Positions 4,536 through 6,417 of a stretch of DNA of 6,417 nucleotides are shown one piece after another. Numbering within the stretch: the stretch's first letter is position 1; each line of letters opens with the position of its first letter. Below the pieces are notes generated by a model. It was not told where the DNA came from and did no database searches. It saw only the letters and a list, made by a program, of their open reading frames with translations. The position numbers and the translations under genes were made by a program. The stretch comes from Prolixibacteraceae bacterium (GTDB lineage Bacteria > Bacteroidota > Bacteroidia > Bacteroidales > Prolixibacteraceae), in contig JAGYOI010000078.1 of the NCBI GenBank assembly GCA_018399395.1, positions 1 through 6,417 on the forward strand. The letters run 5' to 3'.

Positions 4536-6417
4536 ATGGAAACTAAACAAAAAAACAAAAAACTCTTTTTGCTCGATGCTTATGCATTGATTTACCGTTC
4601 ATACTTTGCCTTTATCCGCAACCCCAGGTTCAACTCGAAAGGTTTAAATACATCGGCAATACTGGGGTTCACAAACACCCTCGAACAAGTTTTATCAACC
4701 GAAGAAATGTCGCATATCGCCGTTGTGTTCGACGTACACGCCGACACCTTCAGGCACGAGATGTACCCCGAGTACAAAGCTAACCGCGAACAAATGCCCG
4801 AAGACATCCGGAATGCCATACCCTACATCCGCGACATCATCAAAGCACATAACATACCAATACTGGAGAAAGAAGGTTACGAAGCCGACGACGTAATAGG
4901 GACACTGGCCCAACAGGCTGCCCAAAACGGCTTCACTACATACATGATGACCCCCGATAAAGACTATGCACAGCTTGTTGATGAAAATACCTACATGTAC
5001 AAGCCGGCAAAGTCGGGGAACAAAGCCGAAGTATGGGGCGTAGACGAAGTAAAAAAGAACTTCGAAATCGATACCCCCGATCAGGTAATCGATATACTCG
5101 GGCTCATGGGCGACTCGTCCGACAACATTCCCGGATGCCCCGGCATTGGCCCCAAAACAGCCATCAAACTAATTAGCGAATATAAAAGTATCGAAGGCTT
5201 ATACGAAAACATCGACCAGTTAAAAGGAAAACAAAAAGAACGGCTCATCGAAAATAAAGAGCAGGTTTATCTCTCCCGCAAACTGGTGGTTATCGATCGC
5301 GAAGCCCCGGTTGATGTCGATTTTGACAAAATGAAAAAACAAGGACCCGATAAAGAAAAACTGCTTTCGATATACGAAACCCTTGAATTCAGGACCCACG
5401 CGAAAAAAATTAACGGAAACGGAAAATCAACTTCCGAAGAAGCCACACAAGGCTCATTATTTGGCAATGCCGATAATGAAGGTGTAGCTTCATCAAAAAA
5501 TTATGAAACCATTGACTCGGTTAAACACCAGTATTTTAAAGTTGAAAACGAATCACAGCGGGCTTCATTACGTGCCGAACTGGCTGTATCCCCATCGTTT
5601 TGCTTCGACACCGAAACCACAGGCCTAAATCCACACGAAGCAGAGTTGGTTTGCATATCATTTGCCATAAAACCACATGAGGCTTATTGTGTGATGTTGC
5701 CCGAAAACCGTGACGAGGCTCAAAAGATAGTTGAAGAATTCAGGCTGATTTTTGAAGATGAAAACATTGAAAAAACAGGCCAGAACATAAAATACGACAT
5801 GCTAATGATGGCGAATTATGGAATCGAAGTAAAAGGAAAGTTATTCGATACCATGATTGCGCATTATCTTATTCAGCCCGAACTAAGGCACAACCTCGAT
5901 TTCCTGACCGAATTATATCTCAACTACAAAAAAGTACCTACCGAAAACCTTATCGGGGCAAAAGGCAAAAACCAGCGCACCATGCGTTCGGTTGACGATG
6001 ATAAACTGGTTGAGTATGCTTGCGAAGATGCCGACCTTACCCTCCAACTGAGGCACGAGTTAGAGAAAGAACTTGAAAAATACGAACTCAACAGCTTGTT
6101 CAGTGACATGGAAATGCCACTGATACCCGTGTTGGTTTCAATGGAAATCAACGGGGTGAAAATCGACCCCGATGCCCTGAAAGATTATGCCGAAAAATTA
6201 AAAAAACAAATAGCCGAACTTGAGAAAGAAATACATAAACTCGCCGGAACAGATTTTTTAATCTCATCGCCCAAACAACTTGGCGTTGTGCTTTTCGATA
6301 AACTTAAAATCGACAGCAACGCGAAAAAAACAAAAACCAAACAATACTCAACCAACGAGGAAGTATTGGTAAGGCTTACCGACAAACACCCCATCGTTAA
6401 CAAAGTGTTAGAATACC
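4536..6417 (+). CDS. polA: DNA polymerase I, N-terminal 627 residues (cut by window edge)
   Basis: The frame is open from the ATG at 4536 to the right edge, and the gene continues beyond it. Residues 1 to about 290 are the 5'-nuclease (flap) domain with its acidic metal ligands: D14 (LLDAY), D66 (VVFD), E116/D118/D119 (YEADD), D141/D143 (TPDKD) and D193/D196 in GLMGDSSDNIPG, followed by a helix-hairpin-helix GIGPKTA (203-209). A polar linker (about 291-330) contains QGSLF. The 3'-5' exonuclease domain (about 331-515) keeps all catalytic residues: D358 and E360 (DTET), N417/D421 (NIKYD), Y494 and D498 (YACED). Both excision of primers and proofreading should therefore be active. The polymerase domain begins at about 520, and only its first part is present; catalytic palm residues lie off the window. 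Family length is about 930 residues. The gene starts three bases after queD with no promoter between, so the two are probably co-transcribed. Confidence 0.97.
   Translation, partial: METKQKNKKLFLLDAYALIYRSYFAFIRNPRFNSKGLNTSAILGFTNTLEQVLSTEEMSHIAVVFDVHADTFRHEMYPEYKANREQMPEDIRNAIPYIRDIIKAHNIPILEKEGYEADDVIGTLAQQAAQNGFTTYMMTPDKDYAQLVDENTYMYKPAKSGNKAEVWGVDEVKKNFEIDTPDQVIDILGLMGDSSDNIPGCPGIGPKTAIKLISEYKSIEGLYENIDQLKGKQKERLIENKEQVYLSRKLVVIDREAPVDVDFDKMKKQGPDKEKLLSIYETLEFRTHAKKINGNGKSTSEEATQGSLFGNADNEGVASSKNYETIDSVKHQYFKVENESQRASLRAELAVSPSFCFDTETTGLNPHEAELVCISFAIKPHEAYCVMLPENRDEAQKIVEEFRLIFEDENIEKTGQNIKYDMLMMANYGIEVKGKLFDTMIAHYLIQPELRHNLDFLTELYLNYKKVPTENLIGAKGKNQRTMRSVDDDKLVEYACEDADLTLQLRHELEKELEKYELNSLFSDMEMPLIPVLVSMEINGVKIDPDALKDYAEKLKKQIAELEKEIHKLAGTDFLISSPKQLGVVLFDKLKIDSNAKKTKTKQYSTNEEVLVRLTDKHPIVNKVLEY

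Noticed and set aside
1..6417. Mobile element, CRISPR array, defence system or other novel multi-gene system
   Set aside because: All genes except 150-881 belong to well-known families, composition is even, and I found no repeat arrays, transposase, integrase or attachment-site signals.
4536..6417. Broken or truncated polA
   Set aside because: The reading frame is intact and all nuclease residues are present. It ends only because the window does.

Overview
The window looks like ordinary core chromosome of a member of the Bacteroidota, probably class Bacteroidia. Five genes have a sequence matching the Bacteroidota promoter -7 element (TAnnTTTG) a short distance before their start codon, four of them perfectly. 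Leaders are A/T-rich without clear Shine-Dalgarno sequences, and the proteins resemble Bacteroidota homologues. Base composition is moderately A/T-rich and even throughout. There is no sign of a mobile element, CRISPR array, tRNA, rRNA or recent gene transfer.

Layout: (1) positions 1-149 are intergenic and carry the promoter of the first gene. (2) 150-881 (+) encodes a conserved helical protein of unknown function. It converges on, and overlaps by 24 bp, a CPBP-family membrane protease at 858-1799 (-). (3) A divergent promoter region separates the protease from frr (1936-2499, +), the ribosome recycling factor, which ends at a hairpin/T-tract terminator. (4) A long-chain polyprenyl diphosphate synthase (2564-3538, -) converges on frr, and its stop codon lies inside that terminator. 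(5) A second divergent promoter region leads to a small ArsR-type repressor (3690-3992, +) with a cysteine-rich C-terminus and a palindrome next to its -7 box. (6) A QueD-type 6-carboxytetrahydropterin synthase (4080-4532, +) follows, and three bases later polA (4536 to the right edge, +), of which only the first 627 codons are present. polA is open to the edge with no stop.

The genes do not form one pathway. They cover translation (frr), quinone or other isoprenoid side-chain synthesis (polyprenyl synthase), 7-deazaguanine/queuosine synthesis (queD), DNA replication and repair (polA), membrane proteolysis (CPBP) and regulation (arsR-type). The only pair close enough to suggest a shared transcript and translational coupling is queD-polA. 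I see no convincing undescribed system. The most useful leads are a possible sliding-clamp-binding pentapeptide in the PolA interdomain linker, the cysteine cluster and putative operator of the ArsR-type regulator, and the promoter-based correction of the frr start.
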